This document shows positions 11,067-20,729 of a DNA stretch of 60,000 bases, in pieces. The stretch spans positions 444,718 to 504,717 of the forward strand of contig MNCI01004656.1 of assembly GCA_015680685.1 (NCBI GenBank). The letters are read 5' to 3'. The first letter of the stretch is position 1, and each line of letters opens with the position of its first letter. Origin of the DNA: Gnetum montanum (taxonomy: Eukaryota; Streptophyta; Gnetopsida; Gnetales; Gnetaceae). The translations under genes and the position numbers were made by a program. The notes below the pieces were generated by a model that ran no database searches, was not told the origin of the DNA, and saw only the letters and a program-made list of their open reading frames with translations.

Positions 11067-12136
11067 ATGTAGTTGGTTTAAGTCTAGATTTGGAATGAGT
11101 TTTACTCAGTCACCTTAACCATAAAATACACAAGGGACTCTACACAACCTTTCTTTTGGAATTTCATTCCATCTTCTCCTTTCCATCTTTCTTCTCATTT
11201 TACACCTCATTGCTGATTTTATGATTAGTCTATATTTTGGTTGATGCATTTTTTTCCTTGGTAAATTCTTGTGGGTAAGATTTTAACCCTTGTTACATGT
11301 GTCATTCCTAGAGCCTATGGACTCTTTGGTTTATCGATTTGTCAGGGCATAAAAGGCATGAGCCTACTTTGGGGAGGACCCATTGACATTCCATTATCGT
11401 GTAATTGTTAAATTCTTTCCTTAAACATTTCTTGTAATTACCAATTTCTCATGTCATCCCCATCCATGACATCCATTTTATTGGCATCGTGGTTGTTATT
11501 TTTCCCATCTTTCTTGTTCCTTCTATTTTTTTCCATCTTATTGCTACTAGAGGTTCACTCTTAGTCATGGGAGCCCTGTCACAAATTTTTCCATTCTACT
11601 ACTTGTTTCAACCCTACACCTCAGGTAGTCACCAGTAATAAATCTCTAATCCACTATCTGCCATACCCACAACCTAGCCAATGTGCTTTATATCGAGGCA
11701 AGGTATCAGCTACATGATGGATTATCTATCTTTGCTAATTTGTGACTATGTTATGTGTGTAGATGGTGATCATACAAATAATGAACTAGGCTAGGAGGGA
11801 GCACTCATGATGGATTGGAGCTAGAGCATTTACAAAATGAAAAAGTTTGGTTGCATGGCTATGGATAAATAATGGAAGGTGCAATCTCGACGTCGGCAAT
11901 AACACACATAATTTTCTTTTCTCTTCTCTCTCTTCAAGCTATTAAATAAGAGTCTAGATGTCATTTATATCTAGTGTTTACCACAATGGGCATAAACACC
12001 AATGTTTTAATATACGTTTAGATCCATTCACCAGTCACTTTGAGTCTATCATCCTGTTTCATCGTCAGTGTCATTTAGTCAATAATACAATACCTTCCTA
12101 ATATTTTGTAAGGAAATTGAAGATGAGTTTTCGTTT
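11067..12136 (+). other. Element 1 remaining 3' non-coding region
   Basis: There is no supportable coding sequence. Two more blocks shared with elements 3 and 4 lie here: GGGGAGGACCCATTGACAT at about 11,371-11,389, and a purine-tract box CTTAGTCATGGGAGCC at about 11,560-11,575. The last 100 bp (GTCAATAATACAATACC and onwards) match the pre-LTR block of elements 3 and 4. Confidence 0.55.
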
Positions 12137-12137
12137 A

Positions 12138-12149
12138 GTTGTGGGGATA
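12138..12149 (+). other. Element 1 polypurine tract
   Basis: GTTGTGGGGATA stands directly before the 3' LTR. The duplicated copy has GTTGTGGGGGTA (57,042-57,053) and element 3 has AGTCATGGGAATA in the same place. This is where the plus-strand primer of reverse transcription is expected. Confidence 0.75.
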
Positions 12150-12985
12150 TGATGAACTACGATATTTGGACTGTCATATCGCATCCGCGATATTGGGTCT
12201 GCAATATCGGAGCCTTCCATGCGATATCGGGCATCCAATATTGGGACCTACCTCGTTGCCTATAAATAAGAGGCAGGAGCACTTGGTTTTGATAAGTTAG
12301 TCTTAGTCCCTTACCCAAACTCTTGTCTTTTTTGCTTTCCAGAGATAGAATTATTTCTGAGTGCCCACAGTAGGAGTCATAAAGTGAATGGATCTTTATT
12401 CGAGCATTGTGTACCTGAGCACACCTTGTGTACAACAATAAAGACGAACTTTGTGATAAACCTTGAAACATTTAGAGTAGATAAATTAATGTTAATTACT
12501 ATTACTTAACACTTTCCTTAGTTAATTAATGTTCTCTCTCTCACCCTACAACTCTCCTAAGTAAGCACACTCAGTACGACCACTTCAAGCATGCGTGTAA
12601 TGCTTGATAACCCAGTAACGATTAGCATTTGTTAATTCTAGTAGTGTTGCACTGGTTTAGGATGTGTACGGTGAGTGAGAATGGATGCTAGTGTTAGGAC
12701 TAGTTAAAGCATATTTGAGTAGTTAAATTAATTAGTTACTTAGTTATCTCTCTCCTCCCTTTGTAGCACCAGGACCTAAAAACACAAAAGCCATACAAAT
12801 CATATATTGCAAGTTTACTTAACCATACAATAGTGCTATACAAGTAAGCTTGGGAAGACAACGATTGATCAACCCATCCTTGTTCTACAAAGATGAATAA
12901 GCACTTAGTCCTTGGTATTCAACTGAATTTTGTGTGGACACTCATATTCATATGGTTGAGCATAGGGATACCTCGCTGCTCATCA
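12150..12985 (+). repeat. Element 1 3' LTR
   Basis: It is colinear with the 5' LTR and carries the same U3 array, a TATA box at 12,261-12,268 and the GGTAAT-type words. It is followed directly by the right GTGGC duplication (12,986-12,990). Substitutions relative to the 5' LTR are spread evenly along its length. Confidence 0.93.
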
Positions 12986-12990
12986 GTGGC
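12986..12990. repeat. target-site duplication, right copy (GTGGC)
   Basis: This matches 3,151-3,155 exactly. The same GTGGCTATGTCCTT flank also follows the duplicated LTR at 57,891, which shows that the two LTR copies share one insertion site. Confidence 0.85.
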
Positions 12991-13800
12991 TATGTCCTTC
13001 AATAGTCAATTTGCATCGTGCCAATGGTGGAAATCGATATCTTTATTTCCTAGAAAGGCACTTGGTCTTGTAATCAGATGATATTAATCCTTGTTGTGAT
13101 AGCTATGAAAATTGACATAATTTGGGTTGATCTACATTGATTTGATGATGTATATCAATGTTTTCTTATTTAACACATGTTGAAGTTCTCGATCCCAATT
13201 GATATCATTGTCAATTTAGATAGATCTTGTGATAGCATGAAATAATAGAGACTTATCAAATTAATTAGTTCATATCAATGGTCATCAAAGAAATTGATGC
13301 ACTTAAATATAGTAAAATAGTAAAGAAAATTAAAGGAAAAGAATTTGTATTCACCAAAACTAGAATGATTTGGGGTTTATCATAGCCCCCTGCTAGCCTT
13401 TGGCTAGTGCTTGGCTAACAAAGGCAAAGATATGTACATAAATTTCAACTAATAAATATAATCTAAACCTTCATCACACAACCAAGCTTGTTGGCTAGCA
13501 AAATAATTAAATCAAGCTTTAAAAGAATGAAATAGTCACCTTCCATATAAACATATTTCCATCAAAAAATGCATCTCATATAACATTAACGATTTCATTA
13601 AGTTTTAAATTCATAAGAAAATGGAAGAGTAAAATGCTAACATATATATATATATATAGAGGATCAAAATCAAACATTAAACATACCATCCATGATTCTA
13701 CTTTTTCAAAATAAATAAACAAAATTTCACTTGTCTAATTACCCCATAATGGCTCAATGGCCATAACAACATAAAAATAAAATAAATATTGCTACTAGGA
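12991..13800. other. right flank of element 1, no gene seen
   Basis: This AT-rich sequence is colinear with 57,896-58,707. It contains a (TA)n microsatellite at about 13,641-13,659, which the second copy also has at about 58,545-58,565 with a different length. No coding motifs are recognised. Confidence 0.55.
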
Positions 13801-14840
13801 TCAAGCCTATGATCCTTCCTCCAACTCCATGTCTTCTTCAAAATGAGAAGGTTTTGCTCCCTCATCATCATATCTAATTTAAGGATGACCATTTTTAATG
13901 TCTGCTACCCTCTTATCCATGGAAATGGGGGAGGAACTAACCATCTCTAATACTATCATAATCTTTCTTTATGTGGATCTAACCTCTTAAAGTTGGGCTC
14001 GTACTTCTTCTCTAAATTCATGAGCTTCATTGGCCTTTGGTACAAATGAAGAGATTAGATCCTCTGACTCATTAACAAAGGGGCCAACCTTGGTATAAAG
14101 TTTTAAGGAACATGCAAGGGTGTTCTTCTTGAGCACTGTGAGGTGTACCTTTGCACCTATTTCCCCAAATTTTGAAGAATGTTTGAAATAAGAAAAGGAA
14201 AGCAAAGCTTGAGTGCATCATCATTGTAATGATATACCATGTACTTCATTGGAATATAGGTTAAGTTTGCTTACTTCTAAAAATTTAAAGCCTTCATTAC
14301 TTGGAGGGCTGGAAACCATATGCCATATGTGTGGATGGTAGGGTATTTGTGAGGATCATCCTGTTCATCACACAATGCTCTGGCCAAAGGTTTACAAAAT
14401 GCAACCTCAAGTATGTAGCCTTCAAGAGCCGAATTCATCAATAAATTAATGTGAGAGATCATATTTCTCTTCGATGTTGGCCTTGGGCTTGAAGATGTCT
14501 TCTCCTTTAGTTGGTAGCCCAAACCATTAGAGCCTTGTTGTAGTCACCTTCACTCATGTTTTCCTCACTAAGGAAACCAAATAACACTATCGAGGATCTA
14601 CCTTTATCAAATGTGACTTTAAATTTCTATAAAATTATGGGAATTCTTCCTAGTAAAACCAATCCATGGGGGGTTGGATGAAAGCCTTTTATCCCATTAT
14701 TTTCAATTGCTACCTCATGGCCTCATATGTGTGGCAAAACCACTTAGAGTAATCTACTTCATGATGCCAAGGAGCAATTTTTAATCATTCATTCTTAGGG
14801 CCAAAAAAAAGATAAGAGACTTAACAATTTAGAAGTTTTC
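13801..14840 (-). pseudogene. unidentified antisense reading frame, decayed (copy A)
   Basis: Read on the minus strand, this region gives protein-like sequence over about 340 codons, interrupted by stops and frame changes. From the 5' side there is APWHHEVDYSKWFCHTYEAM, a central part with HINLLMNSALEGYILEVAFC and PTIHTYGIWFPALQVMKAL (about 14,280-14,460), a piece with KVGPFVNESEDLISSFVPK (about 14,040-14,100), and an acidic tail DDEGAKPSHFEEDMELEEGS that ends at TGA, 13,801-13,803. The second copy at 58,708-59,740 keeps the same frame pieces and the same acidic end. I do not recognise the family. An extra frame of a retrotransposon is the likeliest source, since repeats surround it on both sides, but a captured host gene cannot be excluded. 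Confidence 0.5.
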
Positions 14841-14870
14841 TACAATTTTCTCAATAGTCCCCATGCTTAC

Positions 14871-15727
14871 TGATGAAGTGTCTTTAGTCAGTTACATTGA
14901 TAGGATCCTGTCAACATAGGCTTTCCCACATTGATGTGTAATCATTGACATGGCACCCTAGTAGGTCTATAAATATGATACCTAGCCATGTTAAGAAGAG
15001 TTAGAATTTTAGTTGCTAGCGAAACTCTTACAATTTTTTTCTATGAAAGATAAAATAATATTCTAAGTACTTGTAACAAGAGTCAAGGAGTGTACAGATC
15101 TTTATTCAAGAACTATTGAGCACTGCACTATGTGTGACAACAAAGACAAGCTTTTTGATAAACCTTGAAACACTTGGACTAGCTTAATGATTTATTTAAG
15201 CATTTCTAGTTTCCATTAATTAAGAAATTAATTAAGCTAGAATGATTAAGAGTTTAAGTAAATAATTAATTAAGCTAAATAGACTAGCATACATAAGTAT
15301 GACCACTTCAAGCATATGTATAACACTTGCTAATCCTAGTAGTGCTTAAAGTTGGGTCACCCAATAGTATTGTATGTGTTTAGGATGTGTACAGAAAGTG
15401 GGACCAAATTCTTATGTTAGGATAGTTGGTTATTAATTAGCAATTAAATTAGTTGAATTAGTAATCAATTTATTCTCAATCTATTACCAACCTTAGGTGA
15501 AAAAAATATAAAAATAATAAAAATCAAGTGCCTCAATTACACATAACCATACAACTAAGCCTCATAAGTATAGTTGGGAAGACAACAATCATTCCATGAT
15601 TAGATTCTCCTCCTAGATTAAATCTTGTGTATGAGAACACTAGGAATCCATGGAATTTGATCAAATTACACATGAACACCTTAGTGATTCGTATGGTTGG
15701 GTGTAGGGAGTACCTCACCAATCATCA
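14871..15727 (+). repeat. Element 2 5' LTR
   Basis: This 857-bp LTR starts TGATGAAG and ends ATCATCA. It has a TATA box (TATAAATA, 14,968-14,975) and the shared block with TGCTAATCCTAGTAGTG and GTTTAGGATGTGTACAG at about 15,330-15,390. Its first 224 bp recur at 59,777-60,000, where the window ends. Confidence 0.85.
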
Positions 15728-15746
15728 TTGGCATTGTTGTTGGGGA
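15728..15746 (+). other. Element 2 primer-binding site
   Basis: TTGGCATTGTTGTTGGGGA follows the LTR and is a mutated form of the element 1 site (TTGGCGCCATTGTTGGGGA). CpG-containing positions are among those changed. Confidence 0.7.
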
Positions 15747-15929
15747 TTCATAGGCAATACAATGCACTATTATTTTAGGATTAGTAAAAATTACTCAACA
15801 TCATTGAAATGAATGAGACAAAGTTAAATCATAATAATTAATCAAAACTATACTACAAACACATTGAAAATTTGTTTCTAATAAAAAAATTTTCTTCTTA
15901 TCATAGGTGAGATGATTCTAAGTCAATAG

Positions 15930-16690
15930 TACCACAAGAATGAAAAGTGGTATACACTCATCCTAATGAGCTTGTATCCAATTTCACTTATGTCCTCCAT
16001 TAGGATGAAAAAATGTGGTGGCAAGACATGGAGGGTAATGTTGTATTACCACATGACTAATCTATTCCCAAGATGCTACTCAAAACTCTTATAGGGTTAG
16101 ACATCAAGGAGTTTCATGGATGATGTCATTGGTAGATATTATTCATTATTACACCAATGCCATGGCCATGGTTACTCTTAGAGGAAACAACTTAGCCACT
16201 TCATAGATTGGATTTGCTTAGAAACATGGAGACCCTTGGGTTCTATGCCCAAGGAAGACTACTAAAATTAATAGCCCATTAGATACAAAGGCTAATTGAG
16301 AAAGTAGAAAAAGAAGAAGAAGAGTTGAGAAAATGTGAAAGTGTAGAAGAATATAATAGGGATACTCCCATCAAAAAGAAGGAGATCTACTTTTGTGATA
16401 GTGAGGAGGAGTCACCTCTTAATGAAGTGGTGTAAAGAAAGACCTTGCTAATCCAAAAATATATGTCTGAAATTTCATCTAAGATAGATAAAATGTGGGA
16501 TTTTTTGGATGAAAAATTCCAAATTGCTCTAAAAATTCTAGAAGAACCAAGCGGCAAGAATCTAAACATGCCTACCAAAGGGGCAAGGGCAAAGTTGTTG
16601 TAGTAGAATAAGGTGTGGAGGCTAAATTAGATGATGATGATGGGTATGACATCTACCACTATGAACATTCTAAAGGATAGTGCCCTATTG
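15930..16690 (+). pseudogene. Element 2 gag relic, internally deleted
   Basis: The N-terminal piece VYTHPNELVSNFTYVLH (about 15,948-16,000) parallels VYVHPDEYVTNFTFILH of element 1. The sequence then jumps to the part that corresponds to the C-terminal half of gag, from about 16,110, with the KGKVVVVE basic segment near 16,590 and a remnant HSKG-stop-CPI of the zinc knuckle near 16,665-16,690. Most of the capsid core found at 5,000-5,300 in element 1 is absent. Stops are numerous. Confidence 0.7.
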
Positions 16691-17379
16691 TGTCATAGTT
16701 ATAGGAATTTGGGGTGTATGCTTGGAATCCACGACTATCAAAAAGATAAACACCTAGAGGATTACCCTATCCTCAAGGTAATCCCAAGTAGTTTTTCTAG
16801 CAACAACCTTATTATCCAAGTGGAAATCCACCACAACCATATCAGTAGTATCAGCAAAAATAACAACCACTATCATGGGGGATGCCACCACCATGGTAGT
16901 AGTACCCTTAGAGGTAACTAGATCCATATGGGTACTATGTTCAACAAGTCCTATTTGTATGTGACTCTTCCAATCCCATTTCTCCTTTCCAGCATCTTTA
17001 CCACCCTCATGAATTCCATTGAACTCATTTTCCAACTCCTAGGGGGAATCCCATATTCCATCCATATCCTTCTCATGTGCCTACACTTATTCCTCTACCC
17101 TCAACACATTTATTGCTTGCTTCATCCATGTAGGGTGAGCTTCTATCTTAGCCCCAACAACATAATGATATAAGGGCTATTAATCCATGACTAGTTGATC
17201 AACCAAGTTGTTTAGAACCTACATCTTGCAAACAACCATTCTTCCAACCTAATAACCCTCCTAAGCCCTCACAAACTCATGTGGCTGGTCATCCTGCTCC
17301 TTCTTCATCCTCTACAAATCATCAAATTGAGAGCCCTTCAAACCAAATGCCTTCCATGATCCTCACTATTGTGTTAACT

Positions 17380-17830
17380 CATGCCATATCTAACTAGATC
17401 TAGGCTGGCAACCTTCCCAAGAAATTAGCTAATCTTGGAAGTCCCATTATCTATTTATAGATTATTGGGAATTAACCATGAAAATATTTTTTGGATTTAG
17501 GTTCCAGTGTTAATATGATTTCTTATAAGATGTATACTACCTGAAACTTTCTACATTTTAAGAAGAGAAATCTCATATGAGAATTGGCAAATTAGCCCAT
17601 CACTATTTTATTGGGACTAGTAGAAGATATTGTGACCACTACCTATGGGTGGTCTTATCCTGCCAATATCCTAGTCATCAAAGTTGAGAACTACAAGGAT
17701 GATTTTCTAATCATTATGGAACATGGCTAAGTGTTGTTGAATCAGGAACGGAAATCAAAGATATTTCCCTAGAAATTTCCAAGGAAAATGCATTCAAAAA
17801 GATCAAGAAGAAATGAGTTCCATGCACTAT
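17380..17830 (+). pseudogene. Element 2 protease relic
   Basis: The active-site region reads FLDLGSSVNMIS at about 17,490-17,525, corresponding to LLDSGFGVNLIS of element 1, so the expected Ser of Asp-Ser-Gly is Leu. Downstream are the TTYGWSYPANILVI piece and a damaged IMG-W motif near 17,710-17,735. Frameshifts and stops exclude activity. Confidence 0.65.
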
Positions 17831-17999
17831 GTATAGCAATATACGGTGCAACTACAGAGCATCCATTCTCGCATGGAAGCAATGTGAAAATGATAAAAAT
17901 ATTCAAAGGTACATGTATGCAGTAGTGATAAAACAAGAGGATACCCAATGGTTTGCATCTAATTTGAGAGTAGCATAATTTGCATGAAAAAAATTAAGA

Positions 18000-19600
18000 G
18001 CCTAACATGCGCTCATAGGCATGGATGAACTAGAGCAAGTTCATGTACAACTCTTTGATGAAAAAAATAATGATACCTATTGGGGAGAGTTGAAAATCCA
18101 TAAAACTTTTAAATAAGAGCCCTTAGAGTTAAAAGCTCTAACTACTGGCTTAGAATATGCATTTTTTAAAAATGGAAAGCTAGTTATAATCAATGCTAAA
18201 CTTGATCCTGAACAAAAAGAGAAACTATTAAAAGTGGTGAATAGATGACCAATAGCCTTTGCTTGGAAATATCATAAACTCACTTGAATTGATCCAAAAA
18301 TATGCTAGCACCATATCTATACTGATCTAGCCATGAAGCCAAGGAAGTAGTCATAATAGTGGTTAAACCCCAAATTAAAGCAAATCATCAAGGAGGAAAT
18401 AGAACAACTCCTCAAGGTGGGGTTCATCTATCTTATTTCAGATAGTAAGTGGGTTAACCTACTCATGATTGTACTAAAAAAATTTGGCAACTGGTCGGTT
18501 TGTATTGATTTCAAGTTGTTGAACATGGCAACATTCAAAGGTCATTTTATATTGCCATTTATTAATAAAGTATTGGATACCATTTTTGGACATTGCTATT
18601 ATAGTTTTCTAGATGGTTATAGTGGCTATAACCAAATTTAGATTGCACTAGAGGATCAAGAAAAAACTACATTCATGAGTCCTAGGGGGGACGTTTGCAT
18701 ATTAGAAGATGCCTTTTGTCTATGTAATGCTCTTGCCACATTTCAACACTAGGTCTTAAGCATCTTTTGTTAACAAATTGGTAGTGGGATGGAATTCTTC
18801 ATGGATGACTTATCCACTTATAGTGCTACATTTGAGCAAGCCTTGGACTACCGTAAGCAAGTATTAAAAAGATGTGTGGAGACAAACCTATGACTCAGTT
18901 ACAAAAATAGCCATCTAATGATCAAAGAGGGCATAGTCTAAGTAGGGATCCAGGTAGACCTTGAAAAGATAAGGGTCATTCAAGGAATAACCCGTCAATA
19001 CAAAACAGTTAGAGATGGTTGGTCATTCCTTGGACACATTGGTCACAATAGGCAATTTATAATGAATTTTTTTAAGATCACAAAATCACTGGTTGAGCTA
19101 ACAAAGAAATATGCTCCATTTGTTGGACCAAGGAATGTGAAAGTGCATTCCAATAGCTAAAGGAGAGACTCATAGAAATTCAAATTCTATGAGCACCAGA
19201 TTGTTTCATATCATGACAAATACATCAAATTATGCCTTGGGAGATGTGCTAATGTAGTTGTATGATCAAAAAAATCTATATTACATCCACTACATAAGCT
19301 AAAGCATTATGAGTGTATAGCTCAATTATGCCATAATGGAGAAATAATTGATGAGAGTGGTGTATGCTTTGGAAAATTTTACGTACTATGTGCTTAGGTA
19401 CAAAGTGTTTGTACACATTGATCATAGTGCCATTTTCTTCTTGATGAATAAGTCAATGGTGAGCACCTGCATCATACAGTGGTTGGTGATCTTGTAGGAA
19501 TTTGATCTTATGATGGTAGATTAAAAGGGGACTGAGAATGTGATCATCCACCATCTCTCTTGGTTAAGATGGGATAACAAAAAGGAGGAGAGCTCACTCT
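18000..19600 (+). pseudogene. Element 2 reverse transcriptase and RNase H relic
   Basis: RT motifs are clear: VCIDFKLLNMATFKGHF at about 18,498-18,548, then YYSFLDGYSGYNQI ending at 18,641, and EFFMDDLSTYS around 18,793-18,825. RNase H remnants follow at 19,200-19,480, with HYAIMEK and related pieces, then QWLVIL and IHHLSWL up to about 19,570. The frame 18,417-18,641 is open but is only a fragment of the RT domain. The domain order and motifs match element 1 throughout. Confidence 0.85.
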
Positions 19601-20040
19601 CTAATCAATTTCTTGATGAGCTTCTCTTTGCTAGAGTAATTAATGATCAAGTGCCCATAGAACCAAAATGGTATGATGACATCTTCACTTATCTTATTAC
19701 TTAGGAGATGCCACAAGATCTAGATCATAGGAAGAAAAAATAGTTTCTTTATTAGGCCAATAATTTCATGGACATTAATGAACACCTTTATAAGGTATGC
19801 GTTGATGGCCTAGTTCATTGGTATGTCCTAGATACTGATCAACTACACATTCTCCAAGATGCTTACGAGGGTGCTTGCAGATACCACTATGTAGGGAGAT
19901 GCATGACTATTAAAATCTTGATGGTATGATACAATTGGCTAATAATCTTCAAAGATTCCCATAAATTTATTTGATCTTATGAAAACTATCAATGAGATGT
20001 TGGGACGATCTCACAAATGAAGGAACCTCAATAGTAGATC
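19601..20040 (+). pseudogene. Element 2 integrase N-terminal remnant
   Basis: This corresponds to 8,900-9,330 of element 1: the linker after RNase H and a damaged HHCC zinc-binding region (about 19,860-20,000). The similarity ends near 20,040. The catalytic core and C-terminal domain are deleted, so integrase function is gone independently of the stop codons. Confidence 0.65.
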
Positions 20041-20049
20041 CAACCACTG

Positions 20050-20170
20050 GAACCCTTTAATGAACTTGTGACCTTTTCATTAAGTAAACTTTTAATGAAC
20101 TTATGACCACTGGATGTATGAGATCCCTTTTCATTAAGTAAGCCTTTAATGAACTTGTGACCTTGGTAGT
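20050..20170 (+). repeat. short direct repeats at the integrase deletion
   Basis: TTTAATGAACTTGTGACC or a close variant occurs three times, and TTTTCATTAAGTAA twice, within about 120 bp. They sit exactly where the integrase core is missing. Repeat-mediated slippage or repair of a break is a likely origin. Confidence 0.65.
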
Positions 20171-20200
20171 TTTCAAACTTTTAAAGGATTCACGGGTTTA

Positions 20201-20666
20201 AATAGGATGTAACTTTAAGGAGACTAAATAGTCTTTGTATCCTTCTACTTACTTGGGTGCATGAGTGTTTTCATGGATTTCTTACTATTTTGTGTTGACC
20301 AATAACAAGAAGTTGAATAAGTCTTTGCATGATGTGGTTTCCATCTAAAAAAACAATGAAAAAACACACACACACTCACACATTAAAGAATAGTAAAAAA
20401 ATTAGAAAAATTAAAAAAACATGGTGAAAAAAATTGAAATGATGATGGGAATTCAAAGCACATCCCTTAGATAGAATAATGGGCTACAAGCATTGGTTAT
20501 GGAACTAGAAAGACATGTTACCCGTGCCTAAAGATCCCCTATAACTAAGGATCTTTCTCACTTTCTACTTCTCTTTTCTTATCTATAAGAAATGGTGATT
20601 GATATGTGGAAGCACTCTTGTGTCTCAAGGGTGTAAACCAATCTTAGAGTGGTGATGCAAAGTCAC
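20201..20666 (+). other. Conserved non-coding 3' module, element 2 copy
   Basis: It has the same landmarks as at 10,661-11,066: GGATGTAACTTTAAGG, TTGACCAATAACAAGAAGTT, GGGAATTCAAAGCACATCCC, GGGCTACAAGCATTGG, CTATAACTAAGGATC and GATGCAAAGTCACT. It is lengthened by an A-rich, CA-repeat-containing insertion at about 20,346-20,440. Confidence 0.65.
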
Positions 20667-20729
20667 TTTTGGATCATGCTCTTACATCACAATTCTAGAT
20701 TTTAATGGATCATGGGACATACACCATTG

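Larger units (their letters stand above)
3156..12985 (+). mobile_element. Element 1: full-length Ty3/gypsy LTR retrotransposon (decayed)
   Basis: This is a 9.8-kb element bounded by two direct LTRs (3,156-3,992 and 12,150-12,985) and flanked by a perfect 5-bp target-site duplication, GTGGC. The internal order is primer-binding site, gag, protease, RT, RNase H, integrase, about 2 kb of non-coding 3' sequence, and a purine tract. Integrase downstream of RT/RNase H defines Ty3/gypsy. The integrase C-terminus has a GPY/F-like segment and no chromodomain, and the primer site resembles the tRNA-Asp-type site used by Athila/Tat-like lineages. All reading frames carry stops, so it cannot move on its own. 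The LTRs differ at several positions per line of sequence, so the insertion is not recent. Confidence 0.93.
14871..20720 (+). mobile_element. Element 2: Ty3/gypsy retrotransposon with no recognisable 3' LTR
   Basis: It has a 5' LTR (14,871-15,727), a primer site and internal parts in the same order as element 1: shortened gag, protease, RT, RNase H and the start of integrase. The integrase core is missing; at about 20,040 the sequence passes into short repeats and then the conserved 3' module. No 3' LTR could be found, so the element is truncated by about 20,720. Sequence similarity to element 1 is clear at protein level but lower than between LTR copies, so this is a different family of the same superfamily. 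Confidence 0.85.

Noticed and set aside
3156-12985. element 1 considered as an endogenous pararetrovirus
   Set aside because: It has two LTRs, a target-site duplication and an integrase after RNase H, and no movement-protein motif, so it is a Ty3/gypsy retrotransposon.
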